A DNA stretch of 43,188 nt from Collinsella sp. AF08-23 (GCF_003479805.1 NZ_QUHV01000011.1:37025-80212), one strand, 5' to 3'. Shown: positions 1 to 8,694, counted from the first letter of the stretch. Notes: generated by a model from the letters alone, not told the origin. Made by a program: numbers and translations.

Positions 1-8
1 CGTTGGGA

Positions 9-947
9 TCAGATGCCGCGGGTTTTGTTTTTGAGGAGGAGGACGGGGCCGAGGTCGGGTTCGTGTGCCGGTGCAACGAGGCGACAACCGGGACCGAGCG
101 CGCGGGCAAGCGGTTCGAGCAGAAGGTCGCCCGCGGCGAAGGTCCCGCCCACATACGTGACGGGGATGGGCGCGCTCTGTGGCCCGCTGCGATGGAATAG
201 CCCCCGGACGATCGCGTCGACCATGTCGGCCTCTTCTCGAGCGGCGCATTCGAGGATGGTGAGAGCGGAGATGTCGCCGGCACGGGCGGCATCCGTGACG
301 ATCGGCGCGAGCGCGGACACCGATGAGCGCTCGGCGTAATGACGCTGAGCCCACCTGATTACGTCGAAGTCATCGTCGATACCGAGTCTTTCGCGCACGA
401 GCGTGTACAGGGCACCGCGCGCGTCGCGCCCATCGGCTTGGCGGGTGAACGCTCGCAGGGCCTCCTTGCCCAGCCAGCCGCCGGACCCCTCGTCACCGAG
501 TTCGTAGTCCCATCCGCCGCAGCGCATGCTCTCGCCTTGGCGGACGCCCAGCGCGATGGACCCGGTGCCGGAGATGATGGCGATGCCGTCCGCACAGTCC
601 AGTCCCGCGGCCCAGGCGGCCTCGACGTCGTTGACTAACAGATGGGGCCGTGCGCCGGCGATGCGTTCCACCACTTCGTCCATGCGTCGCGATACATCGG
701 CGCCCTCGCCGTAGCCGCAGAGGGCGAAGCCGATGCCCATGCTGGGAGCACCGGGCTCGATGCACGTGTGGGCGGCTCGATCGAGTCCCCAGCAGACGCC
801 TTCGGAAAGGACGCGCTCCATGCCATCGAAGCCCACTTGCGCGTAATGGCAGGTGCCCAGCACCAGCCGATCGACGAGGGTGATGTCATCGTCATACAGG
901 GAGAAGGCGGTTTTAGTTCCGCCTCCGTCGACGCCGAGCCACATCAT
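9..947 (-). CDS. BadF/BadG/BcrA/BcrD-type ATPase, probable N-acetylglucosamine kinase
   Basis: A 312-residue sugar kinase of the ASKHA fold, the BadF/BadG/BcrA/BcrD ATPase family that includes N-acetylglucosamine kinases. The N-terminus has the phosphate-1 loop WLGVDGGGTKT (residues 3-13), and a phosphate-2/adenosine segment IISGTGSIALG lies in mid-protein, followed by a glycine-rich GDEGSGGWLG. These are family hallmarks. I chose the ATG at 947 because GAAAGG lies about 9 bases upstream and because it overlaps the TGA of the upstream gene (ATGA). Longer in-frame readings only add arginine-rich translation of that gene. The kinase probably acts in the cytoplasm on an amino sugar; the exact substrate cannot be read from sequence. 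Confidence 0.85.
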   Translation of the reverse strand: MMWLGVDGGGTKTAFSLYDDDITLVDRLVLGTCHYAQVGFDGMERVLSEGVCWGLDRAAHTCIEPGAPSMGIGFALCGYGEGADVSRRMDEVVERIAGARPHLLVNDVEAAWAAGLDCADGIAIISGTGSIALGVRQGESMRCGGWDYELGDEGSGGWLGKEALRAFTRQADGRDARGALYTLVRERLGIDDDFDVIRWAQRHYAERSSVSALAPIVTDAARAGDISALTILECAAREEADMVDAIVRGLFHRSGPQSAPIPVTYVGGTFAAGDLLLEPLARALGPGCRLVAPAHEPDLGPVLLLKNKTRGI

Positions 948-1588
948 GGGCAATGCCTTTCGTAGAAGTTGGTCGCTAAGGGGTAGAGGGGTGCGGGAAG
1001 GGGGCATGGGGCGAGCAGGATGCCCGAGGCGGGTCCATCGATCATGTCGTTCACGGCACGGCGTGAGCGGATGGCGGCGATTAGCTGGTCGATGCGCTCG
1101 GAGCGTGCGCGGCGCATACGGCCCATACGAGGGCTGCGTGCACACGGCTCGATGAGGGAGCCGCCGCCGCACGCAAGTCCGCCGCCCCAGGGGACGCCGG
1201 CCTCGCGACAAGACGCCGCGAGGCGCATGAGCGCGTGTTCGGCGGGAGTGCAGGCATAGGCGTCGGTTGCGGCGAGCGCGTATAGGGGGCGCACGTGGCC
1301 GGGAAGCGCCCCGGCGATGCGCGCAGCCTCTTCTGGACCTGCCGATTCGGCCGCGCTTGGGATGGGCGGCACGATGCGTTGGACGCGGATATCCCGCGTT
1401 TGGGCGATGCCGTCTAGCTGTTGGGAGGCGAACGTGCGCTCGTAGACGCCGAGGGCCTCCTCGAGGTCGTCCGCAAGGTGGAGCAATGCGGCTCCGAGCT
1501 TCCCTGTGCCCGCGTCGAGCAGTGCGAGGCCGATGGTGAACCCGCAAGCGGGATCGGCATCCTCGGAGTGTGGGAATTGAGCGGCCAT
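944..1588 (-). CDS. Unidentified protein coupled to the BadF-type kinase; weak flavodoxin-like resemblance
   Basis: A 214-residue cytoplasmic protein with no signal peptide or membrane span. The stretch PLYALAATDAYACTPAEHAL followed by GVPWGGGLACGGG recalls the C-terminal half of flavodoxin-like putative NAD(P)H-dependent oxidoreductases of Firmicutes. The N-terminal FMN-binding loop expected there is not evident, so the resemblance is weak. I chose the ATG at 1588, which has AAGGA 6 bases upstream; a TTG at 1615 would add nine residues. Its TGA overlaps the kinase start by 4 bases, so the two are translationally coupled and probably function together. I cannot name the function. Confidence 0.55.
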   Translation of the reverse strand: MAAQFPHSEDADPACGFTIGLALLDAGTGKLGAALLHLADDLEEALGVYERTFASQQLDGIAQTRDIRVQRIVPPIPSAAESAGPEEAARIAGALPGHVRPLYALAATDAYACTPAEHALMRLAASCREAGVPWGGGLACGGGSLIEPCARSPRMGRMRRARSERIDQLIAAIRSRRAVNDMIDGPASGILLAPCPLPAPLYPLATNFYERHCP

Positions 1589-1730
1589 CACGGGTCCTTG
1601 CGGGGTGGAGGGCAAATGAGATTGAGGATTACTCTAACGCGTCCGCGCCGCAACGGAAAGGGCGAAGTTCTCGGTGAAGCTCGATGAGGATGTCGCATGA
1701 TGTGAGGGCGTAGCGATGGGGAAGGGGCCG

Positions 1731-1736
1731 TATAAT
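1731..1736 (+). promoter_or_regulatory. Possible -10 element for the histidine phosphatase gene
   Basis: A perfect TATAAT stands 45 bases upstream of the phosphatase start, in the short gap between divergent genes. No convincing -35 box lies 16-18 bases upstream, so this is only a candidate. Confidence 0.3.
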
Positions 1737-1781
1737 GCCGTACCGTAACGATGCCCGCTCCGCGAGTGAAAGGTCTGGCTC

Positions 1782-2492
1782 GTGTCCCGCATGATCTACC
1801 TCGTCCGCCATGGTCAGACGGTATTCAACACACGCCTGCTGATCCAAGGCCGCTGCGACTCGCCGCTTACCGACCTCGGCCGCGAGCAGGCCCGCGCCGC
1901 GGCCGCCTGGCTGCACGGGCGCGGCGTCCAATTCGATGCGGCGTTCTCCTCGCCCGCCGAGCGCGCCTGCTCGACGGCGGAGATACTGTGGGGTGGGCCG
2001 TATGCGCGCCTCATGGGCCTGAGCGAGCGCTCTTTCGGTGCGCTCGAGGGGACCGACGTGCTTGCGCTGCCCAAGCCGATGGGCGATTATCCGGTGGCGT
2101 TCGGGGGAGAATCCGAACAGGAGCTGACCGAGCGCCTGAACAGGGCCATGCGCGCGATCGCATGTGGGGACCTGGAGCGGGACGCGGCTACCGAGCACAC
2201 TTCCGCGTCCGCAGCGCTACCCATTCCGGGCCGCAGCGACGCTCCCATCGAGGCGTGCGCGATCGAGCCCCTTCCGACGGGTGCTCCGCGCACGGGAAAC
2301 GTCCTCGTCGTGAGCCACGGGGCCGCGTGCAAGACGTTTGCACGAGCCTGGAGCGAGTTCGCCCAGGACGAACTCCCCGACCCCTTCCCCAACTGTTGCG
2401 TGCTCGTGTATCGATACGACCATGGCCGCTTCACCTTGCTCGAGGCTGCCGACCCCGCCTCGCACCTCGGTGGCGAGGGGCTCCCCATCTAA
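1782..2492 (+). CDS. Histidine phosphatase family protein (phosphoglycerate mutase-like)
   Basis: A 236-residue member of the histidine phosphatase superfamily. The catalytic LVRHGQT motif sits at residues 7-13 with the phospho-accepting His10, a LTDLGREQA segment follows, and the second active-site histidine is in VVSHGA near residue 177. An insertion of about 35 residues rich in Ala, Pro and Thr lies before the second His block and is not typical of the core fold. I prefer the GTG start at 1782 because GAAAGG lies 8 bases upstream; the ATG at 1791 is too far from it. The substrate is not predictable; cobalamin-pathway (CobC-like) and general phosphatases look alike, and no cobalamin genes lie nearby. 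Confidence 0.85.
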   Translation: MSRMIYLVRHGQTVFNTRLLIQGRCDSPLTDLGREQARAAAAWLHGRGVQFDAAFSSPAERACSTAEILWGGPYARLMGLSERSFGALEGTDVLALPKPMGDYPVAFGGESEQELTERLNRAMRAIACGDLERDAATEHTSASAALPIPGRSDAPIEACAIEPLPTGAPRTGNVLVVSHGAACKTFARAWSEFAQDELPDPFPNCCVLVYRYDHGRFTLLEAADPASHLGGEGLPI

Positions 2493-2733
2493 CGCGTCTG
2501 CTGGGATGGCGTGTCCCGCGGCTCGCGTGCGGCGCCCCGTGCCTCCAGGCGCTTTGCGCGACGTTCCGCTTTGCCCCTCGGTTCGCTCGTTTCGCGACCG
2601 AGATCGAGATTGCGGAAATCTGGCTGCATGGCTCCTGTCGTTGTCGGTCGCGTTATCATCATCACGAATGACAGCCATGGGTAACATGTGCCGCGCCCTC
2701 GTGAGACTGGATCGGGCGCGATGGGAGGGCGGA

Positions 2734-5160
2734 ATGGAACACGCAATCGACACGTCATCAGAGCCGACGGGCACGGAGCCCGAAGCTTGCGTATGGCCCC
2801 TGCGCCTCGATCATCTGGAGATCGGCAAGGACGCCGTCGTCGCATCGGTTGACTCGGACGACCAGGCGCTTCGTCAGCATATTCTCGACATGGGCCTCAC
2901 CCCGGGCACCGAGGTGACCATGATGAAGTACGCGCCCATGGGCGATCCGATCGAGATTCGCCTGCGCGGTTACGAGCTCACGTTGCGCCGTGCGGATGCG
3001 GCCCGCATCGCGTTGGCGAATATCCACGACGCGCACAAGCTTCAGCGCGAGAACGCCGCGGTCGGTTCGACCGAGCATCCGGCTCTGGGGGAGAAGGCCT
3101 ATCGCCCCCGTCCCGGTGCCCATTCGATTCCCGCGGGGAATCCCATCGCCTTCGCCCTCGCCGGCAATCAGAACTGCGGCAAGACCACCTTGTTCAACCG
3201 GCTCACCGGATCGAACCAGCACGTGGGCAACTTTCCCGGCGTGACGGTCGACCGCAAGGACGGCCAGATCAAGGGGCATCCCGAGGCGACCATCACCGAC
3301 CTGCCCGGCATCTACTCGCTTTCGCCTTATACGAGCGAGGAGGTCGTGAGCCGCAATTTCATCCTACAGACGAAGCCCGACGCCCTCATCGACATTGTCG
3401 ACGCCACCAACATCGAGCGCAACCTCTACCTTACGATGCAGCTCATGGAGCTCGATTGCCCCATGGTGCTCGCCCTCAACATGATGGACGAGGTTGCCGC
3501 GAACGGCGGCACCATCGACGTCAACCTGCTCGAGAGCATGCTGGGCATTCCGGTCGTGCCCATCTCCGCCGCCAAAAACGAGGGGACGGGGGAGCTCGTG
3601 GAACACGCGATGCATGTCGCGCGTTACCGCGAACGTCCGGGTCGTCTCGACTTCTGCGCGCCCAACGGACCCGATGGCGGCGCCCTGCATCGCTGCATCC
3701 ACAGCGTCGCGCACCTGATCGAGGACCACGCGAAGGCAGCGGGGATTCCCGTGCGCTTCGCTGCGACCAAGCTTGTCGAGGGCGATACTCTGGTGCAGGA
3801 GGCGCTCGGCCTCGATCAAAACGAGCTCGATGCGCTTGAGCACATCATAAGCCAGATGGAGGGGGAGTCCGGGAAGGACCGGCTCTCGGCCTTGGCGGAC
3901 ATGCGCTTCGCGTTCATCGGCGAGGTGTGCCGTGCCTGCGTGGTCAAGCCCCGCGAGAGCCGCGAACACAAGCGCTCGGTGGCGATCGACCGCATCCTCA
4001 CCGGTAGGTTCACGGCGTTTCCCGCGTTCCTGCTCATCATGGCGCTCGTGTTCTGGGTCTCGTTCGGCTCCCTCGGTGCATGGCTGCAGGGCCTGATGGA
4101 GGAGGGGGTTTCGTGGCTGACCGGCCTCGCGGCCGGCGCGCTGGCGGCCGCCGGCGTGAACCCCGTGGTCCAGTCGCTCGTTATCGACGGCGTGTTCGCG
4201 GGTGTTGGCAGCATGTTGTCGTTCCTGCCGCTTATCGTCGTGCTCTTCCTGCTGCTCTCGATGCTCGAGGACTCCGGCTACATGGCGCGCGTCGCGTTCG
4301 TGATGGACAAGGTCCTGCGCCGCTTCGGCCTGTCGGGGCGCAGCTTCGTGCCCATGCTCGTGGGCTTCGGCTGCAGCGTACCGGCGATCATGGCGACGCG
4401 CACCCTGCCCTCCGAATACGACCGCAAGATGACCGTCATGCTCACCCCGTTCATGAGCTGCTCTGCTAAGTTGCCCGTGTACGGCCTGCTCACCGCAGCC
4501 TTTTTCGCTCGCAACAGCGTGTTGGCAATGGTGTCGCTCTACTTACTGGGCGTCGCCGTCGCCGCCGTGGTGGCGCTCGTGCTCAAACGTACGGCGTTTA
4601 AGGGCGAGCCGGTGCCGTTCATCATGGAGCTGCCAAATTACCGCCTACCCTCCGCCAAAACGACGGTGATGCTCGCGTGGGACAAGGCGAAGGACTTCAT
4701 CCAGCGCGCCTTCACCATCATCTTCGCGGCGAGTATTGTCGTGTGGTTCCTGCAGACCTTCGACGGCCAGCTCAACGTGGTGTCCGACCAGTCGCAGAGC
4801 CTCCTTGCGGGCCTCGGCGGCATCATCGCGCCCGTGCTCGCGCCGCTCGGCTTTGGCGATTGGCGCGCCTCGACGGCGCTCGTGACCGGACTGCTCGCCA
4901 AGGAGAGCGTGATCTCCACGCTCGCGGTGCTGCTGGGGACGGAGTCCGCCTCGGCGCTTACCTCGCTGTTCACGCCGCTTACCGCCTATGTCTTCCTCGT
5001 GTTCACGCTGCTGTACCCGCCGTGCGTGGCGGCAATCGGTGCGGTGAAGAACGAGCTGGGCCCGCGTTGGGCGGTCGCGGTCTTTGCCTTGCAATGCGGG
5101 GTGGCGTGGATCGCTGCGTTCGTCGTGCGCATAGTCGGCACCGCCTTGGGCTTTGCCTAG
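2734..5160 (+). CDS. feoB: Ferrous iron transporter, FeoA-FeoB fusion
   Basis: An 808-residue fusion. An SH3-like FeoA domain (about residues 23-92, with a HILDMGLTPGTEV core) is joined to FeoB. The FeoB part has a GTPase G1 loop GNQNCGKTT at 144-152, the G3 segment DLPGIYSL, the G4-like NMMDE, and then a C-terminal membrane region with two Gate-type repeats. The second repeat contains GFGCSVPA and the stretch around FMSCSAKLPVYG. It would import Fe2+ across the cytoplasmic membrane. The ATG at 2734 follows a GGAGG; in-frame readings further upstream overlap the phosphatase gene. No separate feoA is visible, so the fused domain probably replaces it. I saw no clear Fur or DtxR box in the 240 bases upstream. 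Confidence 0.95.
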   Translation: MEHAIDTSSEPTGTEPEACVWPLRLDHLEIGKDAVVASVDSDDQALRQHILDMGLTPGTEVTMMKYAPMGDPIEIRLRGYELTLRRADAARIALANIHDAHKLQRENAAVGSTEHPALGEKAYRPRPGAHSIPAGNPIAFALAGNQNCGKTTLFNRLTGSNQHVGNFPGVTVDRKDGQIKGHPEATITDLPGIYSLSPYTSEEVVSRNFILQTKPDALIDIVDATNIERNLYLTMQLMELDCPMVLALNMMDEVAANGGTIDVNLLESMLGIPVVPISAAKNEGTGELVEHAMHVARYRERPGRLDFCAPNGPDGGALHRCIHSVAHLIEDHAKAAGIPVRFAATKLVEGDTLVQEALGLDQNELDALEHIISQMEGESGKDRLSALADMRFAFIGEVCRACVVKPRESREHKRSVAIDRILTGRFTAFPAFLLIMALVFWVSFGSLGAWLQGLMEEGVSWLTGLAAGALAAAGVNPVVQSLVIDGVFAGVGSMLSFLPLIVVLFLLLSMLEDSGYMARVAFVMDKVLRRFGLSGRSFVPMLVGFGCSVPAIMATRTLPSEYDRKMTVMLTPFMSCSAKLPVYGLLTAAFFARNSVLAMVSLYLLGVAVAAVVALVLKRTAFKGEPVPFIMELPNYRLPSAKTTVMLAWDKAKDFIQRAFTIIFAASIVVWFLQTFDGQLNVVSDQSQSLLAGLGGIIAPVLAPLGFGDWRASTALVTGLLAKESVISTLAVLLGTESASALTSLFTPLTAYVFLVFTLLYPPCVAAIGAVKNELGPRWAVAVFALQCGVAWIAAFVVRIVGTALGFA

Positions 5161-5218
5161 CGGCACTGCGTGTGATTTGGGAGCGGCCGTGCCTTTGACC
5201 CGTGCCCTTTGCGCGGCC

Positions 5219-5323
5219 TTGCCCGGGGCTCTGGCGCCCCCCCTGCCCGGGACCCCAGTTCCGCCTAGCCCGGGGCCCTAGCACCCCCTTGCCCGGGTCT
5301 CAAATTCCGCCTAGCCCGGGACC
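5219..5323. repeat. GC-rich imperfect tandem repeat downstream of feoB
   Basis: Two copies (5244-5277 and 5290-5323, period 46) share TGCCCGGG, then TTCCGCCTAGCCCGGG. A partial third copy starts at 5219. Each unit holds two CCCGGG palindromes and could fold. The first copies may help terminate feoB transcription, but no T-run follows. Confidence 0.6.
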
Positions 5324-5392
5324 TTTGTGAGGAATCCTATGTTTGAAATAGCCGTTTCGTTTCAAATCCATGATTCCTCACAGAAAAGGGCC
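5322..5392. repeat. Large inverted repeat in the feoB-rplJ spacer
   Basis: Nested inverted repeat. Outer arms contain GTGAGGAATC (5327-5336) and GATTCCTCAC (5372-5381), flanked by related CCTTT and AAAAGG. Inner arms are TTTGAAA (5342-5348) and TTTCAAA (5360-5366). A further TTGAAAC/GTTTCAA pair lies at 5416-5439. It encodes no protein and may be a REP-like or insertion-derived element. Confidence 0.6.
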
Positions 5393-5511
5393 TGGTAACG
5401 TGATTTATCATGGGTTTGAAACGAACGAGGATGTTTCAACGAGCTCAGGGCCAACGAGCGCACCGTCAATGTGTGCAGCTTGTGCGCGATTAGCGTCGCC
5501 ACCGTTGCCAC

Positions 5512-5540
5512 TTGACGCCCACTTCCTTACTTGCGATACT
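5512..5540 (+). promoter_or_regulatory. Sigma-70-type promoter for the rplJ-rplL operon
   Basis: TTGACG (5512-5517) and GATACT (5535-5540) are separated by 17 bases and lie just upstream of the L10-type leader. The -35 matches 5 of 6 consensus positions and the -10 matches 4 of 6. Confidence 0.6.
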
Positions 5541-5554
5541 ACCTAACCGCACAC

Positions 5555-5699
5555 GCACGATTCGCTGCCAGAGACAGCCGGTTCCCGCGTGCCCGCTCAG
5601 ACGGGTGCAACGGAGTAAAGGGGCAACCCGCCAGCCGAGGTGGTTGAGTAGATATGTCTTCTCACCCCCGTCGCTCTTGCAGCGCGGGGGTTTCTTTTT
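5555..5699 (+). ncRNA. Ribosomal protein L10 leader (autoregulatory 5' UTR)
   Basis: The sequence between the promoter and rplJ carries features of the L10 leader: CCAGAGACAGCCGGT near 5570 and the paired GCCGAGGTGG near 5633, with intervening hairpin sequence. In other bacteria L10(L12)4 binds this structure and represses the rplJL operon. The leader ends in a terminator-like hairpin (5665-5699), which suggests control by premature termination. Boundaries are approximate. Confidence 0.7.
5665..5699 (+). terminator. Attenuator-type terminator at the end of the L10 leader
   Basis: CCCCC (5665-5669) pairs with GGGGG (5686-5690), extended by CGCT/AGCG pairing with one bulge, followed by TTTCTTTTT. 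It lies about 70 bases before the rplJ start, so it must be at least partly read through. Confidence 0.7.
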
Positions 5700-5766
5700 C
5701 GAGACACACCCCCGCCACTCTTAAGGCGGGTCGTGCCCGGGAAAGAACAAGAAGGAGGTGTACCAC

Positions 5767-6288
5767 ATGCCAAAGCAGTACAAGATCGATGCAGTTGCCG
5801 AGATCGAGTCCAAGCTCGAGTCCAACGCCGGCGTCTTTGTCGTGGCTTACAACGGCCTCACCGTTCTTCAGGCTCAGGAGCTCCGCAAGCAGCTTCGTGA
5901 GTGCGGCGCTCAGATGAAGGTGTACAAGAACAACCTCGTCCGCATCGCCCTGGAGAACAAGGAGCAGCCGAACCTCGACGAGATCCTCGCTGGTCCGCTC
6001 GCCTACGTGTTCTTCGAGGAGGAGCCTGTCAGCGCCGCCAAGGTGCTCAAGGAGTTCGCCAAGAAGTCCAAGGGCGTTCTCGAGATCAAGGGCGGTATCT
6101 CTGACGGTCAGGCTGTTACCGCTGCCGAGGTCGACGCCATCGCCGAGCTCCCCAGCAAGGATCAGCTCCTGGGTCAGATCGCCGGTCTCATCAACGGTTT
6201 CGCTCGCGACATTGCTGTTTGCGTCAACGGCGTTTCCTCTGGTCTCGCTCGCACCGTTCAGCAGATCTCCGAGCAGAAGGCGGCCTAG
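5767..6288 (+). CDS. rplJ: 50S ribosomal protein L10
   Basis: A 173-residue L10, which anchors L7/L12 dimers at the base of the ribosomal stalk. The N-terminal domain shows VVAYNGLTVLQAQELRKQLR and YKNNLVRIAL, both characteristic of L10. The C-terminal helix that binds L12 is the alanine- and valine-rich tail. The ATG at 5767 is used because AAGGAGGTG lies 8 bases upstream; a GTG nine bases earlier overlaps that site. The gene lies directly behind the L10 leader and upstream of rplL, the classical operon. Confidence 0.97.
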   Translation: MPKQYKIDAVAEIESKLESNAGVFVVAYNGLTVLQAQELRKQLRECGAQMKVYKNNLVRIALENKEQPNLDEILAGPLAYVFFEEEPVSAAKVLKEFAKKSKGVLEIKGGISDGQAVTAAEVDAIAELPSKDQLLGQIAGLINGFARDIAVCVNGVSSGLARTVQQISEQKAA

Positions 6289-6394
6289 TCGGCGGCCTTC
6301 CCGCGGCCGCCTAAGGCCGCACCTCTGGCGCTTTGCGCGCCGTACTTTAGTTTGATCTCCCTGCCAGATGCAGGGAAACCGAAAGGACTTAGAA

Positions 6395-6772
6395 ATGGCT
6401 AAGCTTACCACCGATGAGATCATCGAGGCTCTGAAGGAAATGACCCTGCTCGAGGCTTCCGAGCTCGTGAAGGCTATCGAGGAGACCTTCGGCGTTTCCG
6501 CCGCCGCTCCTGCCGCCGTCGTGGCCGGCCCTGTTGCCGCTGCCGAGGAGGCCGAGGAGAAGACCGAGTTTGACGTCGTGCTCGAGGGCTTCGGCGACAA
6601 CAAGATCCAGGTCATCAAGGTCGTCCGTGAGCTCACCTCTCTCGGCCTCAAGGAGGCCAAGGAGGTCGTCGAGAACGCTCCTAAGGCCGTCATCGAGGGT
6701 GCCAAGAAGGAGGACGCCGAGGCTGCCAAGGAGAAGCTCGAGGCTGCCGGCGCTGCCGTCACCCTCAAGTAG
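6395..6772 (+). CDS. rplL: 50S ribosomal protein L7/L12
   Basis: A 125-residue L7/L12. It has the N-terminal dimerisation segment, the flexible alanine-rich hinge (about residues 35-52) and the C-terminal factor-binding domain with [20 protein letters not shown] and [11 protein letters not shown]. It recruits translation factors to the ribosome. The ATG at 6395 has GAAAGGA 7 bases upstream; an earlier in-frame ATG at 6368 lacks a ribosome site. A strong terminator follows, closing the rplJL operon. Confidence 0.97.
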   Translation: MAKLTTDEIIEALKEMTLLEASELVKAIEETFGVSAAAPAAVVAGPVAAAEEAEEKTEFDVVLEGFGDNKIQVIKVVRELTSLGLKEAKEVVENAPKAVIEGAKKEDAEAAKEKLEAAGAAVTLK

Positions 6773-6823
6773 TTTCCTGCAGGTGCATCGCCTGCAAGCT
6801 GCCTGAGCGTACAAGCTCTTTGC

Positions 6824-6859
6824 AAGGCGGGATCCACTCAAGTGGGTCCCGCCTTTTTT
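6824..6859 (+). terminator. Rho-independent terminator of rplJL
   Basis: A stem of about 15 bp, AAGGCGGGATCCACT with its complement and one mismatch, has a 2-base loop and is followed by a T-run. Confidence 0.9.
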
Positions 6860-6888
6860 ATGGATGAACACCTTAGAATGGGATTTCT

Positions 6889-7101
6889 GGCTAAAAAATA
6901 CCGTTTTGTATCGCTGATGGCCTTGTCGAACTCCGCGCAGAGCCTCGATTCTGCTTCCGCATGGGCTTCGGGTTGTATTTCTCCGCTTTGTGAGCCTCTG
7001 GGTAGTGCAATATGTGCCCAGGGAAGTCTAAAACCGTGGCGAAAGGGTTGAATGCTCAACAGTCAAGTACAGCTAACGGTACAAAACGGTACTTTTTAGC
7101 C
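6889..7101. repeat. Noncoding segment bounded by 22-bp inverted repeats
   Basis: The sequence at 6889-6910 (beginning GGCTAAAAAATACCG) is repeated in inverted orientation at 7080-7101 with one mismatch in 22. The 169 bases between hold no ORF with a ribosome site. This resembles a small insertion-type element (MITE-like), but no target duplication is obvious. The rest of the spacer, 7102-7329, shows nothing I can support. Confidence 0.5.
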
Positions 7102-7329
7102 ATTTTCATTGCCCTTGCGAAATCTGAGACTACAAATAGAGCGGATATGTCAAGAAGTCTGGGAGGGGCGGAGCAGCTAAAGGATCTTGACGCCTAGATA
7201 TCTGGTGCTTTTTCGTCTATGGAAGTCCTGCGTCCGACCTGCTCTTAAATTAGCTCGAAAACCGTCCAATTAACGGCGCGCACCTTCTTTGTGAGATCGC
7301 GCGCGATGAAAAAGTCCCGATGCGCCCAA

Positions 7330-7378
7330 ACAAACCGCCTCCCATCCTTCGAGGTCCGAGAGATGGGAGGCGGTTTGT
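7330..7378 (-). terminator. Terminator downstream of the Ca2+/Na+ exchanger gene
   Basis: A perfect 17-bp inverted repeat (7330-7346 with 7362-7378, core AAACCGCCTCCCATC) lies 70 bases past the exchanger stop. On the minus strand its 3' side reads into TTTGTTTGG, a weak T-rich tail. Confidence 0.65.
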
Positions 7379-7446
7379 GTGAAGCGGGCTTTTCGCGTGC
7401 AGCTGTGGCGTGCGACGGGAGTGTTTCGCCGCATGATCGCGATGTG

Positions 7447-8457
7447 TTACAGCACGGCAGAGGCAACAATGTAGACGATATAAATGAACACAAAGAAAAC
7501 GCCCTCGCGTCGAGTCATGGTGTGCTTGGTGCCCACAAAGGCGAAGCCCACGAGGACGACGGAGAAGATCGCGAGCAGGGCGAAGTCGATGTTGTAGCTG
7601 AATGCATACACAATGGGGGAGAACAGCGCGGGCACGCCCATGACAAGCAGGACATTGGTGATGTTCGAGCCCACGACGTTGCCCACGGCGATGTCGGTGT
7701 TGCCCTTGAACGCGGCAACGACGCTGGTGACGAGCTCGGGCAGGCAGGTGCCGAGCGCGATGACGGTGAGGCCGATGATGCGCTCGCTGATGCCGAGCGC
7801 GGTGGCGATCTCGACGGAGTTGTTCACGACGTAGTCGGCGCCGAACTTGAGCAGGGCGATGCCGAACAGCACTAGGGCGATCGAGACGTGCATGCCACGG
7901 GGCTCGCCCTCGTCTTCCTCCTCGGCGACATCGTCGTCTTCGTTCTCGAGTTCATGAGGCATGAGCTGCGTCTCGGGGTCGAGCTCCTCGTGGCCGCTGT
8001 CGCCTTCGCGCAGGCCGAGGAACACGGTGTAGCCCATGAACGCCGCGAAGACGGCAAGCAGGATCAGACCCTCGACGGCAGTGAGCTCGCCCCCGGTATT
8101 GGAGAGGAGCATGAGCAGGAGCACCGAGGCGACGCTCACGGGGATCTCGAAGCGCTGGGTGTGGCGGGCGAGCGGTAGGCGCGTGATGACCGCGCTCATG
8201 CCGAGAATCAGCAGGAGGTTCGCCATGCAGCTTCCGGCGACATTGCCGAACGCCATGTCGGCGTGTCCATCCACGGCGGAGACGACCGAGACCACGAGCT
8301 CGGGCATGGCGGTGCCCACGGCGACCACCGTGAGGCCAATGACGCGGTCGGGAAGGCCAACACGTGCGGCGATCTGACTCGACCCGTTTACGAGAAGGTC
8401 GGCGCCCCAGACGAGCAGGGCGAATCCAACGATGATGAGGAATAGTTGCAGGAGCAT
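7447..8457 (-). CDS. Calcium/sodium antiporter, CaCA family (YrbG-like)
   Basis: A 336-residue integral membrane cation exchanger. It has two homologous halves of about five spans, each with an alpha repeat: VGTAMPELVVS with GNVAGSCMANLLLILG in the first, and ALGTCLPELVTS with GNVVGSNITNVLLVMG in the second. The Glu residues in the PEL motifs are those that bind Ca2+ in the family. The halves are joined by an acidic cytoplasmic loop rich in Glu and Asp (about residues 160-185). The ATG at 8457 has GAAAGG 5 bases upstream. It would use a cation gradient to export Ca2+. A terminator upstream separates it from hom. Confidence 0.93.
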   Translation of the reverse strand: MLLQLFLIIVGFALLVWGADLLVNGSSQIAARVGLPDRVIGLTVVAVGTAMPELVVSVVSAVDGHADMAFGNVAGSCMANLLLILGMSAVITRLPLARHTQRFEIPVSVASVLLLMLLSNTGGELTAVEGLILLAVFAAFMGYTVFLGLREGDSGHEELDPETQLMPHELENEDDDVAEEEDEGEPRGMHVSIALVLFGIALLKFGADYVVNNSVEIATALGISERIIGLTVIALGTCLPELVTSVVAAFKGNTDIAVGNVVGSNITNVLLVMGVPALFSPIVYAFSYNIDFALLAIFSVVLVGFAFVGTKHTMTRREGVFFVFIYIVYIVASAVL

Positions 8458-8499
8458 GTCTGCCTTTCGTTAGGAGATGGATGATGCGGACGGCGGTTT

Positions 8500-8539
8500 T
8501 CAAGAAAGAGGGCGCGGAACGCGTGCGCTCCGTGCCCTC
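8500..8539 (-). terminator. Terminator downstream of hom
   Basis: On the minus strand GAGGGC pairs with GCCCTC (8508-8513 with 8534-8539), with further CGGA and CGC pairing inside, followed by TTTCTT. It sits between hom and the exchanger gene. Confidence 0.6.
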
Positions 8540-8694
8540 TCAGTCGTTTAACTGACACGCTTATCTAGATTACCCAGATTTTTGCAACGGTGGCAAGGAT
8601 TCAAGCTTCGTATCCGCAGGAAATCTGGGGGTTGCCGAACGAAAGAAGCGACAGAAGACTCATGCGAAGCAAAAGCCGCAGCGTGAAGGCCGTG

